Assembly: GCA_020353055.1 (NCBI GenBank)
Contig: CP070686.1
Span: 557,231-621,230 of the forward strand
DNA length: 64,000 nucleotides
Source: Caldifarciminota bacterium
GTDB taxonomy: Bacteria; Hydrothermota; Tepidihabitantia; SM23-42
Direction of reading: 5' to 3'
The translations under genes were made by a program, and so were the position numbers. The notes beneath the pieces were generated by a model. The model searched no databases. It was given only the letters and a program-made list of their open reading frames with translations, and had not been told where the DNA came from. Positions 9,141 to 16,766 of this stretch are shown in pieces (the first letter of the stretch is position 1; each line of letters starts with the position of its first letter).

Positions 9141-9320
9141 TCAATAACCAGTCCCGTCGTCCGGAACGCGTTCAAAGTTTTGCTTGGAGGCACCGCAATC
9201 AGGACAACCCCAATACTCTGGCAAATCCTCAAAACGGGTTCCTGGTTCAATACCCGATTCCGGATCCCCTTTTTTCGCCACGTATACAAAATCACATATA
9301 GAACAGCGCCACTTTTGCAT
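9141..9320 (-). CDS. Rubredoxin
   Basis: A 59-residue protein starting MQKWRC. The two iron-binding CxxC pairs are CSIC (residues 6-9) and CPDC (39-42), and between them lie the rubredoxin features DPESGIEPGTRFEDLP and W at 37 (EYWGCPDCG). It is a small cytosolic one-electron carrier with a mononuclear Fe(Cys)4 centre, commonly used in anaerobes for oxygen or superoxide detoxification or other redox partners. A GGAGG ribosome site precedes the ATG at 9320. It begins 20 bp after the nucleoside phosphorylase stop, so the two are probably cotranscribed. Confidence 0.95.
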   Translation of the reverse strand: MQKWRCSICDFVYVAKKGDPESGIEPGTRFEDLPEYWGCPDCGASKQNFERVPDDGTGY

Positions 9321-9340
9321 GGATTCCTCCAGGAGTTCTA

Positions 9341-10063
9341 CTAACCTTCACTGAGTTTATGGCTGACATCAAGAACGAGTGTGATGAGTCTGTCCATAGC
9401 TTTTGCCAGCTCTTGATCCGAAACAAATTTAGTGAATTCTTCACCACCACCAACAATATCAGAGACGAGTAAGAATGAAGCTGCATTTAAACCACTCCTG
9501 TTCGCTAGATAATAGATCAAGCTCGTTTCCATTTCAACGGCAATAATACCTTTTGATCTCAATTTTTTTACATAGTCAGGAAACGGATTATAGAATACAT
9601 CCACACTTGCCACCCCACCAAAGATAAGTTTAATGTCCCTTTCTTTGGCAACGTTATTGGCCGTCTCCAATATATTAAATGTTGCATATGGTGCATGAGG
9701 TTCGCCATCGAGATAGGTATGCGTAGCACCATCAAAAGGCGAAGCAGCAACCGCCGCGATCATGTCGAGTGGCTTGATCTCTGCACCGATACCACCGCAC
9801 GTGCCTATTCTGATAAGAGTCTTTACGTCCAGCTGGATGAGTTCTTCGACCACTATTGCGGCCGAGGGACACCCCATCCCAGTAGTCTGAACGCTTATCC
9901 TCTGATCCTTATAAGAACCGGTGTATGCCAGAAGGCCCCGGTTCTTATTGACCATACTTGCATCCTTTAGTAGTTGGCTAATCCTCACCGACCTTGCAGG
10001 ATCGCCGACCAATAAAGTTATCGGTGCATAATCCCCCTTGTTCGCTCTAAGGTGTATCGGCAT
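9341..10063 (-). CDS. Purine/uridine nucleoside phosphorylase (NP-I family, DeoD/Udp type)
   Basis: A 240-residue NP-I family phosphorylase that cleaves nucleosides with phosphate to a base and pentose-1-phosphate (nucleoside salvage, cytosol). Evidence: phosphate-binding GDPARS (residues 20-25), TTGMGCPSA, RIGTCGGI, the ribose/base-site VEMET, and SDIVGGG near the C-terminus where DeoD has its catalytic Asp. Length matches the hexameric DeoD/Udp class. Sequence alone does not separate purine from uridine specificity. A good GAGGAGG ribosome site precedes the ATG, and rubredoxin follows in the same operon. Confidence 0.9.
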   Translation of the reverse strand: MPIHLRANKGDYAPITLLVGDPARSVRISQLLKDASMVNKNRGLLAYTGSYKDQRISVQTTGMGCPSAAIVVEELIQLDVKTLIRIGTCGGIGAEIKPLDMIAAVAASPFDGATHTYLDGEPHAPYATFNILETANNVAKERDIKLIFGGVASVDVFYNPFPDYVKKLRSKGIIAVEMETSLIYYLANRSGLNAASFLLVSDIVGGGEEFTKFVSDQELAKAMDRLITLVLDVSHKLSEG

Positions 10064-10150
10064 TCAACCTCCTCAATAAATCGTTACGTTAAACTTCACA
10101 AATTATTCAAAGATCATTATTAACCGTGGAAGAATATTATAGTCGTAATC

Positions 10151-11362
10151 CTATGTCTCCGGAAGTGCCTCTCCCCCGTCAGTTGCTACTTCATGAACAA
10201 TATCCAATACTGAATCACGATGGGCCATGAATTCATCCATGTATTTCTTCTTCACTGACGGTGCACGCGGGATTTTTACCCGTAGAGGATTTATGGGTAC
10301 TCCATTTTTGTGTAGTTCAAAGTGTAAATGCGGGCCCGTCGATAACCCTGTTGAACCGAGATAGCCGATGAGTTCACCCGATTTCACTCTTTTACCCACA
10401 TAGAGATTCTTGGCAAAACGCGAGAGATGTCCGTATCTCGATCTGAAATTATTAGCATGGCGTATCTCTACCAGATTACCGTAGCCACCCTTCCAACCTC
10501 GGTACGTAACCTTACCAGCACCAATCGAGGCGATCGGAGTACCAATCGGCGCAACGTAGTCCAAACCGTGATGTGGACGCCACCTCTTCAGGATCGGATG
10601 GTACCTACGTTTGGAGTAATGTGAACTGATGTATGAAAAGCGCAATGGTGATTTGAGTAGTGATTTCCGCAATGATTGTCCTTCTTGATTGTAATAATCA
10701 TCATGACCTTCCGGATCGCGATAGTAGAACCCGTAGAAATCGCCTGCGGCTCCTTTGTAGCGTGCAAATGATATCAGCCCGTAGTCGACAAGAGCAGAAT
10801 CACAGAATATTTTTTTGAAGTATATGAAGAAAGAATCACCATCCTGGGTGTCCGTGAAAAAATCGACCTCCCAGGCAAAGACATCAGCGAAACGGATGAC
10901 TAAATGCGATGTCTCGCCGGAAGCCAGCATAGATTCATACAGCGTAGAATTAACCGTGCCGCTGACATAGGCTATTGACGTATCAAAATATGGATAATTC
11001 ATGGCAACTGTCAGATACCCGCTTTCTCTGTTCACGTAATAGGTGTTCTGGAAATTCTGCCGGTATGTTAGGTGAGAAAATCTTCCATCTTCCTTAACCA
11101 GTGAAACTGTATCACCCGGTATACATTTGCGGAACGGGAATCCTGCTTTCTCGAGCGCTGAGATTATCGCCACCCTGGATTCAGCAACCGAGAGTTTGTC
11201 GAGGATGGTCTCAAGGGTTTCGCCTTTTTCCACAACGTGTTTTGTATCGGTGACGATTGTCGTTATGATGAACTCAGGTTCTCTTGAGCAACCAGCAATA
11301 ATGAAAAATAGAATTATTAGCTGACTAAATCTGGTTTTGTACAAAGTCCCTAACCCAATCAT
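10151..11362 (-). CDS. M23-family peptidoglycan endopeptidase, predicted lipoprotein
   Basis: An M23 (LytM-type) zinc metallopeptidase that likely cuts peptidoglycan cross-links in the periplasm. The C-terminal catalytic domain shows H-x-G-L-D-Y (HHGLDYVAP), a central β-strand region, and the HLHFELH motif. The N-terminus has a membrane helix ending in a lipobox (IIAGC), so the mature protein is probably lipid-anchored. A middle region of about 230 residues resembles the N-terminal domains that cap such enzymes. I prefer the ATG at 11362 (403 residues); a TTG at 11344 right before the signal segment is an alternative. Either start overlaps the end of the Lrp-like gene, implying coupling. Confidence 0.88.
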   Translation of the reverse strand: MIGLGTLYKTRFSQLIILFFIIAGCSREPEFIITTIVTDTKHVVEKGETLETILDKLSVAESRVAIISALEKAGFPFRKCIPGDTVSLVKEDGRFSHLTYRQNFQNTYYVNRESGYLTVAMNYPYFDTSIAYVSGTVNSTLYESMLASGETSHLVIRFADVFAWEVDFFTDTQDGDSFFIYFKKIFCDSALVDYGLISFARYKGAAGDFYGFYYRDPEGHDDYYNQEGQSLRKSLLKSPLRFSYISSHYSKRRYHPILKRWRPHHGLDYVAPIGTPIASIGAGKVTYRGWKGGYGNLVEIRHANNFRSRYGHLSRFAKNLYVGKRVKSGELIGYLGSTGLSTGPHLHFELHKNGVPINPLRVKIPRAPSVKKKYMDEFMAHRDSVLDIVHEVATDGGEALPET

Positions 11363-12227
11363 CGTATATTCGATTTCTGTAGGCAAAAGAACAACCCTCA
11401 ACGGTGATTCCTTCTACCTTTGTCAGTGAATGCATGATGACTCTAAAATCGGAAAACCCCCACAGATCGAATTCTATCTGAATATAACGTTTTTTGAATC
11501 GCGACGCGATATTTCCAACAAATCCAATTTCCTTGATGATCTTTCGTAATTCTTTTATTCGAATCTTTGTCACTATAGCAAGATGGACATGCATGTAATT
11601 CTTGATAACACGCCAATCAAAGTTTGGGGCAATCGACAGAATGCCCTGTCGGTTCCTTCGCGTCCATATCAACTGCGACAGTCTCACCTCTTTTTCTGAT
11701 TTCGGTTTCTGCGTTATCCTGTTGATGAGTGTATAGCGTATCTTCTTGGTGTTACAGAATTCATTTATTAGCCGCCAATCTTCTTTTACTAAAGGCCTTG
11801 GCATCATGACATTGTATTCGTCAACCTTATATACCTCCGCATACTTCATTCCGGAAAGTTTATTCGACAGTGACCTAATTTCTCTAAGATTTTTTGCATA
11901 GAATAGCAGTGAGATATTCGGACAAACCCCTTGAGGAAAGGATAAATTTTCAACCATCTCCTCGATAAAAGGAATTGTACTACCTAATCTGAACCGTGCC
12001 GCAGCTTCACCTGCAATGCAACCCCAATACCACTTTCCACCGTGAATGCCGGGTAGAAACAACTTAAATCCATAGCCGCTAATGAGCCCGGTATCCTCAA
12101 AATTCTTGATTCTCAGTAGTATTTCTTTCTGCGATATGTGGAATTTGCTCACAAAATCGTGAACAGGTATTGTGCCTTGTAGTTCGAGCTGTCGAATGAG
12201 ATTCAAATCGATGGGGTCGATTATCAC
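11325..12227 (-). CDS. Lrp/AsnC-type HTH regulator-like protein
   Basis: A 300-residue protein starting with an Lrp/AsnC-like winged helix (residues about 5-55: DLNLIRQLELQG, HISQKEILLRIKNFEDTGLISGYG), as in leucine-responsive regulators. The remainder could be two diverged effector-type halves (about 60-160 and 165-295), but I see no clear ligand motif. It probably binds DNA in the cytosol. The GTG start at 12227 sits only 6 nt after the TATAAT box of a TTGACT-N16-TATAAT promoter, so the mRNA looks leaderless. It is upstream of and overlaps the M23 gene. Confidence 0.7.
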   Translation of the reverse strand: MIIDPIDLNLIRQLELQGTIPVHDFVSKFHISQKEILLRIKNFEDTGLISGYGFKLFLPGIHGGKWYWGCIAGEAAARFRLGSTIPFIEEMVENLSFPQGVCPNISLLFYAKNLREIRSLSNKLSGMKYAEVYKVDEYNVMMPRPLVKEDWRLINEFCNTKKIRYTLINRITQKPKSEKEVRLSQLIWTRRNRQGILSIAPNFDWRVIKNYMHVHLAIVTKIRIKELRKIIKEIGFVGNIASRFKKRYIQIEFDLWGFSDFRVIMHSLTKVEGITVEGCSFAYRNRIYDDWVRDFVQNQI

Positions 12228-12233
12228 TAGCGG

Positions 12234-12261
12234 ATTATAGATGAAATTGCAGAGAAGTCAA
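12234..12261 (-). promoter_or_regulatory. Promoter of the Lrp-like/M23 operon
   Basis: On the minus strand: TTGACT at 12261-12256, a 16-bp spacer, and TATAAT at 12239-12234. The GTG start codon at 12227 follows after 6 nt, giving a predicted leaderless transcript. Confidence 0.8.
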
Positions 12262-12360
12262 CTACTAAAAGCAGAAGCTGAGAATAGCAGAACTGACGAT
12301 AATGAAGTCCTTTGTACTTTTTTTGTTCTCGGCTTCGCTCTAACAGTAATCAGTTCGTAA

Positions 12361-12477
12361 CGATACCAACGGGATTAACGGTAATAGCGCAATCAACGAA
12401 CTGGACGATATTAACGGGACTAACGGAATTAACGAGAGTAGCGGGATTAACGAAAGTAACTGGCTAAACGAAAAAAA
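12361..12477 (+). repeat. Degenerate 9-bp tandem repeat, copy A (13 units)
   Basis: Thirteen consecutive 9-mers in perfect register, consensus CGGGATTAA (pattern CG-R-N-A-N-TAA). The flank immediately left is CAGTTCGTAA, nearly the same as at copy B (29372). It lies between the mnmE stop codon and the Lrp-like promoter. In one frame it spells Asn-Gly-Ile/Asn-Glu-Ser tripeptides, but no start codon precedes it. Confidence 0.85.
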
Positions 12478-12491
12478 ACGTTTGTCGTTCC

Positions 12492-13838
12492 TCATTTCCC
12501 GATGCAGAATTCCTCGAATATGCGGTCGAGGATTTCCTTGCGCAACACGTGTCCGGTCAGTTCACCAATTTCATTTAGTGCACAATGCATTTCATAAGCC
12601 ATGGTCTCGATCGTCGGCGCGCTTTTCGCGTCAACCAGGCACTTCCTTGCGCGGGTAAGCGCATCAATATGGCGGTGCCGCGTAATCAGTACGTCATGCG
12701 TGAGATTGTCAGGCGCGAGAGAACGCTTAATACCATCCTCAAGCGTGTCAATATTCTTACCGGTCATGGCGGATATCTTTATCGAATCGGATAATATGGT
12801 TTCATTACTGAGACGGACGTTGAGATCTATCTTATTTACGATAAGCAATTTCGGTCTGTTTTTAACGAGATTATACAAGTGAATGTCTTCCTCGTTCATG
12901 GATTCTGATCCGTCGAACATCATGAGTATCAAATCAGCATTCTGGATGAGCACTTTCGTTCTCTGCTGCGCGATTTCGTCAGGCCCGGTTGCTTTGTTGA
13001 AAACACCTGCGGTGTCGTACAGTAAGACGTGAATGTCTCCTATTTGCATGCTCTCCTCGAGAAAATCGCGCGTCGTACCGGGTTTCTCGTGGACGATTGC
13101 GCGCTCATGCCCGACGAGCCGGTTAAACAAAGTTGATTTACCAACATTGGCGCGTCCCGTTATCAAGACGCGATACCCGGACTTGATCTTTGTGCCAACC
13201 GATGCACCTTTGAGTAATTCATCGATTTCATTCACAATTCCGATGAGGCTGGTTACTACCCTCCCACGATCATACTCTACACCTTCTTCCTCAGGAAAAT
13301 CTATGTCAGCTTCAACCAGGAATAACGCATCAACTATCTTCGAACGAATATCATATATCTTCTCCGAAAGTTTTCCTTCGTATTGGAGTATGGCTAATCT
13401 ACGCGCCTGCTCGCACGTTGCGTTGACCGTGTCCAGAACTGCCTCTGCCTGTATGAGATCGATCTTTCCGTTAATCAGCGCACGCCTGGTGAATTCTCCC
13501 CGTCGCGCTATTCTCGCCCCGAGTTCATTGAAAGTTCGCACCAGGCGATCAACAATCAAGGGATTACCATGGCAAGAAACCTCAACAACATCTTCGCCAG
13601 TGTAGGAATTTGGTTTATCAAATATTACGGCCAATGCGGTGTCGATCTTCTCGCCGGTTTTTGGGTCGACAGCTTGACCATAGTAGACATGATGTGATTC
13701 ATATTCAACAGTTGGCTGCGCGGGTTTGAATATCTTTTGCAGAAAGGGTATTGCCTGGTTACCGCTGAGTCTGATTACGGCCACGCTCGAATGACCGGAT
13801 GGAGTTGTACAAGCAACTATCGTATCATTTGGGTTCAT
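12492..13838 (-). CDS. mnmE: tRNA modification GTPase MnmE
   Basis: A 448-residue GTPase which, with MnmG, adds the aminomethyl or carboxymethylaminomethyl group to wobble U34 of certain tRNAs. The N-terminal folate-binding domain begins TIVACTTPSGHSSVAVIRLSG. The G domain shows GRANVGKSTLFN (G1), TTRD (G2), DTAG (G3) and NKID (G4). The C-terminal catalytic CIGK (Cys-x-Gly-Lys) is present at the very end. It is the last gene of the rpmH operon and overlaps the khpB 3' end by 14 bp. Downstream is repeat A rather than a clear terminator. Confidence 0.97.
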   Translation of the reverse strand: MNPNDTIVACTTPSGHSSVAVIRLSGNQAIPFLQKIFKPAQPTVEYESHHVYYGQAVDPKTGEKIDTALAVIFDKPNSYTGEDVVEVSCHGNPLIVDRLVRTFNELGARIARRGEFTRRALINGKIDLIQAEAVLDTVNATCEQARRLAILQYEGKLSEKIYDIRSKIVDALFLVEADIDFPEEEGVEYDRGRVVTSLIGIVNEIDELLKGASVGTKIKSGYRVLITGRANVGKSTLFNRLVGHERAIVHEKPGTTRDFLEESMQIGDIHVLLYDTAGVFNKATGPDEIAQQRTKVLIQNADLILMMFDGSESMNEEDIHLYNLVKNRPKLLIVNKIDLNVRLSNETILSDSIKISAMTGKNIDTLEDGIKRSLAPDNLTHDVLITRHRHIDALTRARKCLVDAKSAPTIETMAYEMHCALNEIGELTGHVLRKEILDRIFEEFCIGK

Positions 13839-14424
13839 CGTTCGGAGCGATTATCACATTCTTACTTGCTCCCTTTCCTATACTGTAGAGCTTCACACCC
13901 TTAATCTCGCTCAACTTAGTCTCGACGATCTGCTGCTCCCGTTTGGTCAGCGGATCCAACGCCATTTCACGACCAGTCTGTAACACAATACGTGCGATGG
14001 CCTCGGCCTTTTTCTTCAGAAAATTAGTGCGGCGCATGCGGTACCCACTCACATCAACCAGGATTTTCAGATTCGGGTGAAAACGTTTCATCAGACGCGT
14101 TATCACATACTGAAGCGCCCAGAGTGTTTCTCCTTTCTTTCCGATCAAGATTGCATCGGCATGCCTTGTCTTAATATTAACATAGAAACCCTTATCGTCT
14201 TTGGCAATGTTGATATTCGGTCTGAATCCGCAGCTTTCAAGTATGAATTTGGTCACTTCGAGAAGATGCTGGCGAGGCTCTTTGACTTCCATCTTTATCT
14301 TTACTTCATCTTCCTCTTCAGATATGAGCTCGTATTCAATCTCACTCTGCCTCACCCTTAGTGTTTTTAATCCGGATTCGATGGCTTCGTCGAGATTTTT
14401 CCCTGACGCTTCGGTCACTCTCAT
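13825..14424 (-). CDS. khpB: RNA-binding protein KhpB (Jag)
   Basis: A 199-residue Jag/SpoIIIJ-associated protein: an N-terminal Jag domain (residues 1-50, MRVTEASGKNLDEAIESGL), a KH domain with the GxxG-type IGKKGETL, and a C-terminal R3H domain with R...H-like residues replaced in part (REMALDPLTKREQQIVETKL). KhpB binds RNA and influences envelope synthesis in other bacteria. The ATG at 14424 overlaps the yidC stop as ATGA, so the longer open frame upstream is not the real start. This position, directly after yidC, is conserved across bacteria. Confidence 0.93.
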   Translation of the reverse strand: MRVTEASGKNLDEAIESGLKTLRVRQSEIEYELISEEEDEVKIKMEVKEPRQHLLEVTKFILESCGFRPNINIAKDDKGFYVNIKTRHADAILIGKKGETLWALQYVITRLMKRFHPNLKILVDVSGYRMRRTNFLKKKAEAIARIVLQTGREMALDPLTKREQQIVETKLSEIKGVKLYSIGKGASKNVIIAPNDEPK

Positions 14425-15917
14425 TTTAGTCCTCCTCTCTTGGTTATGAAATGCTCGATCAAAGTAAATATATTGTATGTGAACCAGTACAACTGCAGGC
14501 CCGAGGGCAGATTGATGAATATCCAGACCATAATGATTGGCATGAAGATAACCATCAGTCGCTGCCGCGGGTCGACGGTCGTGGTCAACGATTGTACGAC
14601 CATCATTATACCCATGCTTATCGGCAGAACATAGTAGGGGTCCTTTAAAGAGAGATCGGTTATCCAGAAGATGAAATGGGCATGCCGGAATTCGATCGAA
14701 GTAGTCAGTGTCCGGAAGAGAGCGAAAAAGATAGGCATCTGGATAAGAAGAGGCAAGCATCCGGAGAATGGATTGACCTTATAGGTCTTGTAGAGATGCA
14801 TCATCTCCTGATTCAACCGTTGAGGCTCATTCTTGTATTTTTGCTGAATTTTCTTGAGTTCAGGCTGGACCATCTGCATCTTGTGTTGGGACATTATCAT
14901 CTGCCGGGACAGTGGGAAAAAAACCAATTTTACCAAAAGCCCAAAGATCATGATCGCGAAACCATAGTTGCCGATAAGCGAGTATATGAAGTTCAGCACC
15001 GCCATAATGACTCGCGAAATTGGTCCCCAGAAACCACCAGAAGCAATTTCTTCATAGTTTTTATTGTATTTGGATAGTTGTTCGCGATCCATGGGTAACA
15101 GGAGCACACTCATGTCCAGATCGGTTCCACTCACGATTTCTGCTCCGAAACGATCTTTGGCACCACCCATGTAGTAGCAGCCAAATGATGCATTGCGCGT
15201 TTCGACCTGTTCTATCTCACCCGGTATTTTGTAGAAAGAAACTTTTTCGACACCTGAAGTATTGTTAACAGCCAAGATAAAGTATTTCGTACGAAGGGCA
15301 AACCAGTCTAAATCACCGCTGTATGTGAACGAATCCTTGATCTTCTTGGTGACTGTTTGGACTTCTTCGTTCTTGATATAAACGTTGAAGTTCCGGAGGT
15401 CGTCACCCACGTTCTTAGGCTCGGTGATATTCAAACCTGCTTTAAGACTCATTGTATGGCCTTGCGCGTCGGTTGAAACCCGCAGCGAAAATCCGTAATC
15501 CTGATCAAACCGGTAAGTCTTTACCAGTTTCTTCTCGTCGTCATAAAAGACAACTGAATCATCGTTGACAGTGTGAGATAATTGCAGAATGTTGCTGAGA
15601 CTATCCTTCAGCATACTGGTGAATAAATGCCGGCCCGGCGGCACGATATCAACATCGTAATCTTTCAAGTACAAGGATGCTACGGATCCACCGTAACTCG
15701 ACAGTACGAGTCGGACATGGCGGCGGTCAATGACAATCGAATCTTCGGTGACTGGTGTGGGTTCCTGTTCAGAGAACTCAACTGCCTCCACAACCGTATC
15801 CTGCACCACGGGTTCAGGGACAACTGTCTTTTGAGCTGGCCTGCTGAAAAAAGTCCAGATCAGCAGAATAGCAATGATTATGGCAAAGGCCATCGCAGTC
15901 CTTGTACGATCACTCAT
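14421..15917 (-). CDS. yidC: Membrane protein insertase YidC
   Basis: A 498-residue YidC insertase of the Gram-negative type: one N-terminal membrane helix (residues about 8-24), a large periplasmic beta-domain (about 60-310), then the conserved five-helix insertase core (FGLLVKLVFFPLS, the cytosolic coiled hairpin MQMVQPELKKIQQKY, and PFSGCLPLLIQMPIFFALF). It inserts and folds inner-membrane proteins alone or with SecYEG. The ATG at 15917 (MSDRTRTAMAF) overlaps the yidD stop by 8 bp; the upstream in-frame codons belong to yidD. The periplasmic domain supports a diderm envelope. Confidence 0.96.
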   Translation of the reverse strand: MSDRTRTAMAFAIIIAILLIWTFFSRPAQKTVVPEPVVQDTVVEAVEFSEQEPTPVTEDSIVIDRRHVRLVLSSYGGSVASLYLKDYDVDIVPPGRHLFTSMLKDSLSNILQLSHTVNDDSVVFYDDEKKLVKTYRFDQDYGFSLRVSTDAQGHTMSLKAGLNITEPKNVGDDLRNFNVYIKNEEVQTVTKKIKDSFTYSGDLDWFALRTKYFILAVNNTSGVEKVSFYKIPGEIEQVETRNASFGCYYMGGAKDRFGAEIVSGTDLDMSVLLLPMDREQLSKYNKNYEEIASGGFWGPISRVIMAVLNFIYSLIGNYGFAIMIFGLLVKLVFFPLSRQMIMSQHKMQMVQPELKKIQQKYKNEPQRLNQEMMHLYKTYKVNPFSGCLPLLIQMPIFFALFRTLTTSIEFRHAHFIFWITDLSLKDPYYVLPISMGIMMVVQSLTTTVDPRQRLMVIFMPIIMVWIFINLPSGLQLYWFTYNIFTLIEHFITKRGGLK

Positions 15918-16140
15918 TCTTTTCCATCCTTTTTGGTACTGGATCCCAACCGCCAATACAGAACGGATTACAGCGCAGAATGCGCCAAAAACTTAAATAA
16001 AGACCCCGAGCAAAACCATGTTCTCTGAATGCTTCTATTGCATATGTTGAACAGGTCGGTTCAAAACGACACACTCTTGGGAGAACCTTTCCGATGGTCA
16101 AACGGTACGCCTGAACGAGATAGATGAACACACGACTCAT
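15910..16140 (-). CDS. yidD: Membrane protein insertion efficiency factor YidD
   Basis: A 76-residue YidD with its conserved pattern: YQ-x-x-IGK-type segment (AYRLTIGKVLPRVCRFEPTC), the CRF-P-CS-Y-A core, the GxxxGxxLxxWRILRCNPF segment, and GGxDPVP. These small peripheral inner-membrane proteins assist YidC-dependent insertion. The ATG overlaps the rnpA stop as ATGA, and the 3' end overlaps the yidC start. Confidence 0.96.
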   Translation of the reverse strand: MSRVFIYLVQAYRLTIGKVLPRVCRFEPTCSTYAIEAFREHGFARGLYLSFWRILRCNPFCIGGWDPVPKRMEKNE

Positions 16141-16457
16141 CTTCCCTCCTTGAATTTCTGTATGGCGTCAAGGGCTTCACCAAGTGTGATTTTTGTATCT
16201 GCGTAGAGTATTATCTTCATCCCTTTAAAGTCATCTTTATTCATTCGATATGCCTCCCTTAATATTCTCCTTATCCTATTTCGCCTTACGGCGCAACCGC
16301 TTTTCCTGGAGGCAATGAAACCAGCTTTCCGGATGTCGGACGAACCGAATATGAATCTGACTTTCCCGTATTTTCTTTTCCGCCCTCGTGCGAATAACTG
16401 TTTGAACTCCGAACTCGCCTTGAGTATTTCAGTTCGTGGAAGTACCTGTTTTCTTAT
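16137..16457 (-). CDS. rnpA: Ribonuclease P protein component, with non-standard start codon
   Basis: Protein subunit of RNase P, which removes tRNA 5' leaders. The frame from 16457 encodes about 106 residues with the family hallmarks: SSEFKQLFARGRKRKYG near the N-terminus and the RNR motif region SRKSGCAVRRNRIRRILREAYR. No ATG, GTG or TTG exists in this frame between the upstream in-frame stop and the conserved core. The likeliest start is ATA at 16457-16455, 7 nt after an AGAAGG Shine-Dalgarno-like sequence. The frame stays open back through all of rpmH, reminiscent of Thermus, but offers no standard start there either. The stop overlaps yidD (ATGA). Confidence 0.9.
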   Translation of the reverse strand: MRKQVLPRTEILKASSEFKQLFARGRKRKYGKVRFIFGSSDIRKAGFIASRKSGCAVRRNRIRRILREAYRMNKDDFKGMKIILYADTKITLGEALDAIQKFKEGR

Positions 16458-16483
16458 TTCGTTACCTTCTGCCCTGCGTATGA

Positions 16484-16618
16484 CTATACAACGAGCTTTT
16501 TCCGCCCCTTTTTTCTTCTTCTCTTCAGCACCTGTTTTCCTGCCTTGGACTTCATACGTTTGCGAAATCCATGTGTCTTTTTCCGCTTCCTGCGACTCGG
16601 TTGATAGGTTCGTTTCAT
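16484..16618 (-). CDS. rpmH: Large ribosomal subunit protein bL34
   Basis: A 44-residue highly basic ribosomal protein beginning [18 protein letters not shown], with [15 protein letters not shown]: the canonical bL34 sequence. First gene of the rpmH-rnpA-yidD-yidC-khpB-mnmE operon. The ATG at 16618 is only 7 nt past the -10 box of its promoter, so the transcript is probably leaderless; an earlier in-frame start at 16669 would lie upstream of the promoter and is rejected. Confidence 0.98.
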   Translation of the reverse strand: MKRTYQPSRRKRKKTHGFRKRMKSKAGKQVLKRRRKKGRKKLVV

Positions 16619-16625
16619 TGAATTT

Positions 16626-16653
16626 ATTATATTCAAAATTATGGCAAAGTCAA
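16626..16653 (-). promoter_or_regulatory. Promoter of the rpmH operon
   Basis: On the minus strand: TTGACT at 16653-16648, a 16-bp spacer, and TATAAT at 16631-16626. The start codon is 7 nt further. It is divergent from the HEAT-gene promoter 78 bp away. Confidence 0.85.
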
Positions 16654-16730
16654 TGATTTGTTGACACAACGTCTAATCATATAAAAAGGTGGCGGGGCTG
16701 AGCGAGCAATGCGTTTTTTTTACAAAATTA

Positions 16731-16758
16731 TTGACTAAACAAAAGATATGTCTATAAT
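16731..16758 (+). promoter_or_regulatory. Promoter of the HEAT/HD-GYP operon
   Basis: TTGACT at 16731-16736, a 16-bp spacer, and TATAAT at 16753-16758. The ATG at 16767 follows after 8 nt, leaving no room for a Shine-Dalgarno sequence. Confidence 0.85.
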
Positions 16759-16766
16759 TAACTTAA

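Noticed and set aside
12350-12560. Frame through repeat A giving Asn-Gly-Ile/Asn-Glu-Ser tripeptides
   Set aside because: An in-frame TAA lies just upstream and no start codon precedes the repeats; copy B has an internal stop in the same frame, so it is not coding.
13033-13605. 190-codon frame antisense to mnmE
   Set aside because: mnmE is complete with all GTPase motifs; the antisense frame has low-complexity Ser/Arg/Thr composition typical of a shadow.
14425-14760. N-terminal extension of the khpB frame over yidC
   Set aside because: yidC covers this stretch with strong homology; khpB begins at the ATGA overlap at 14424.
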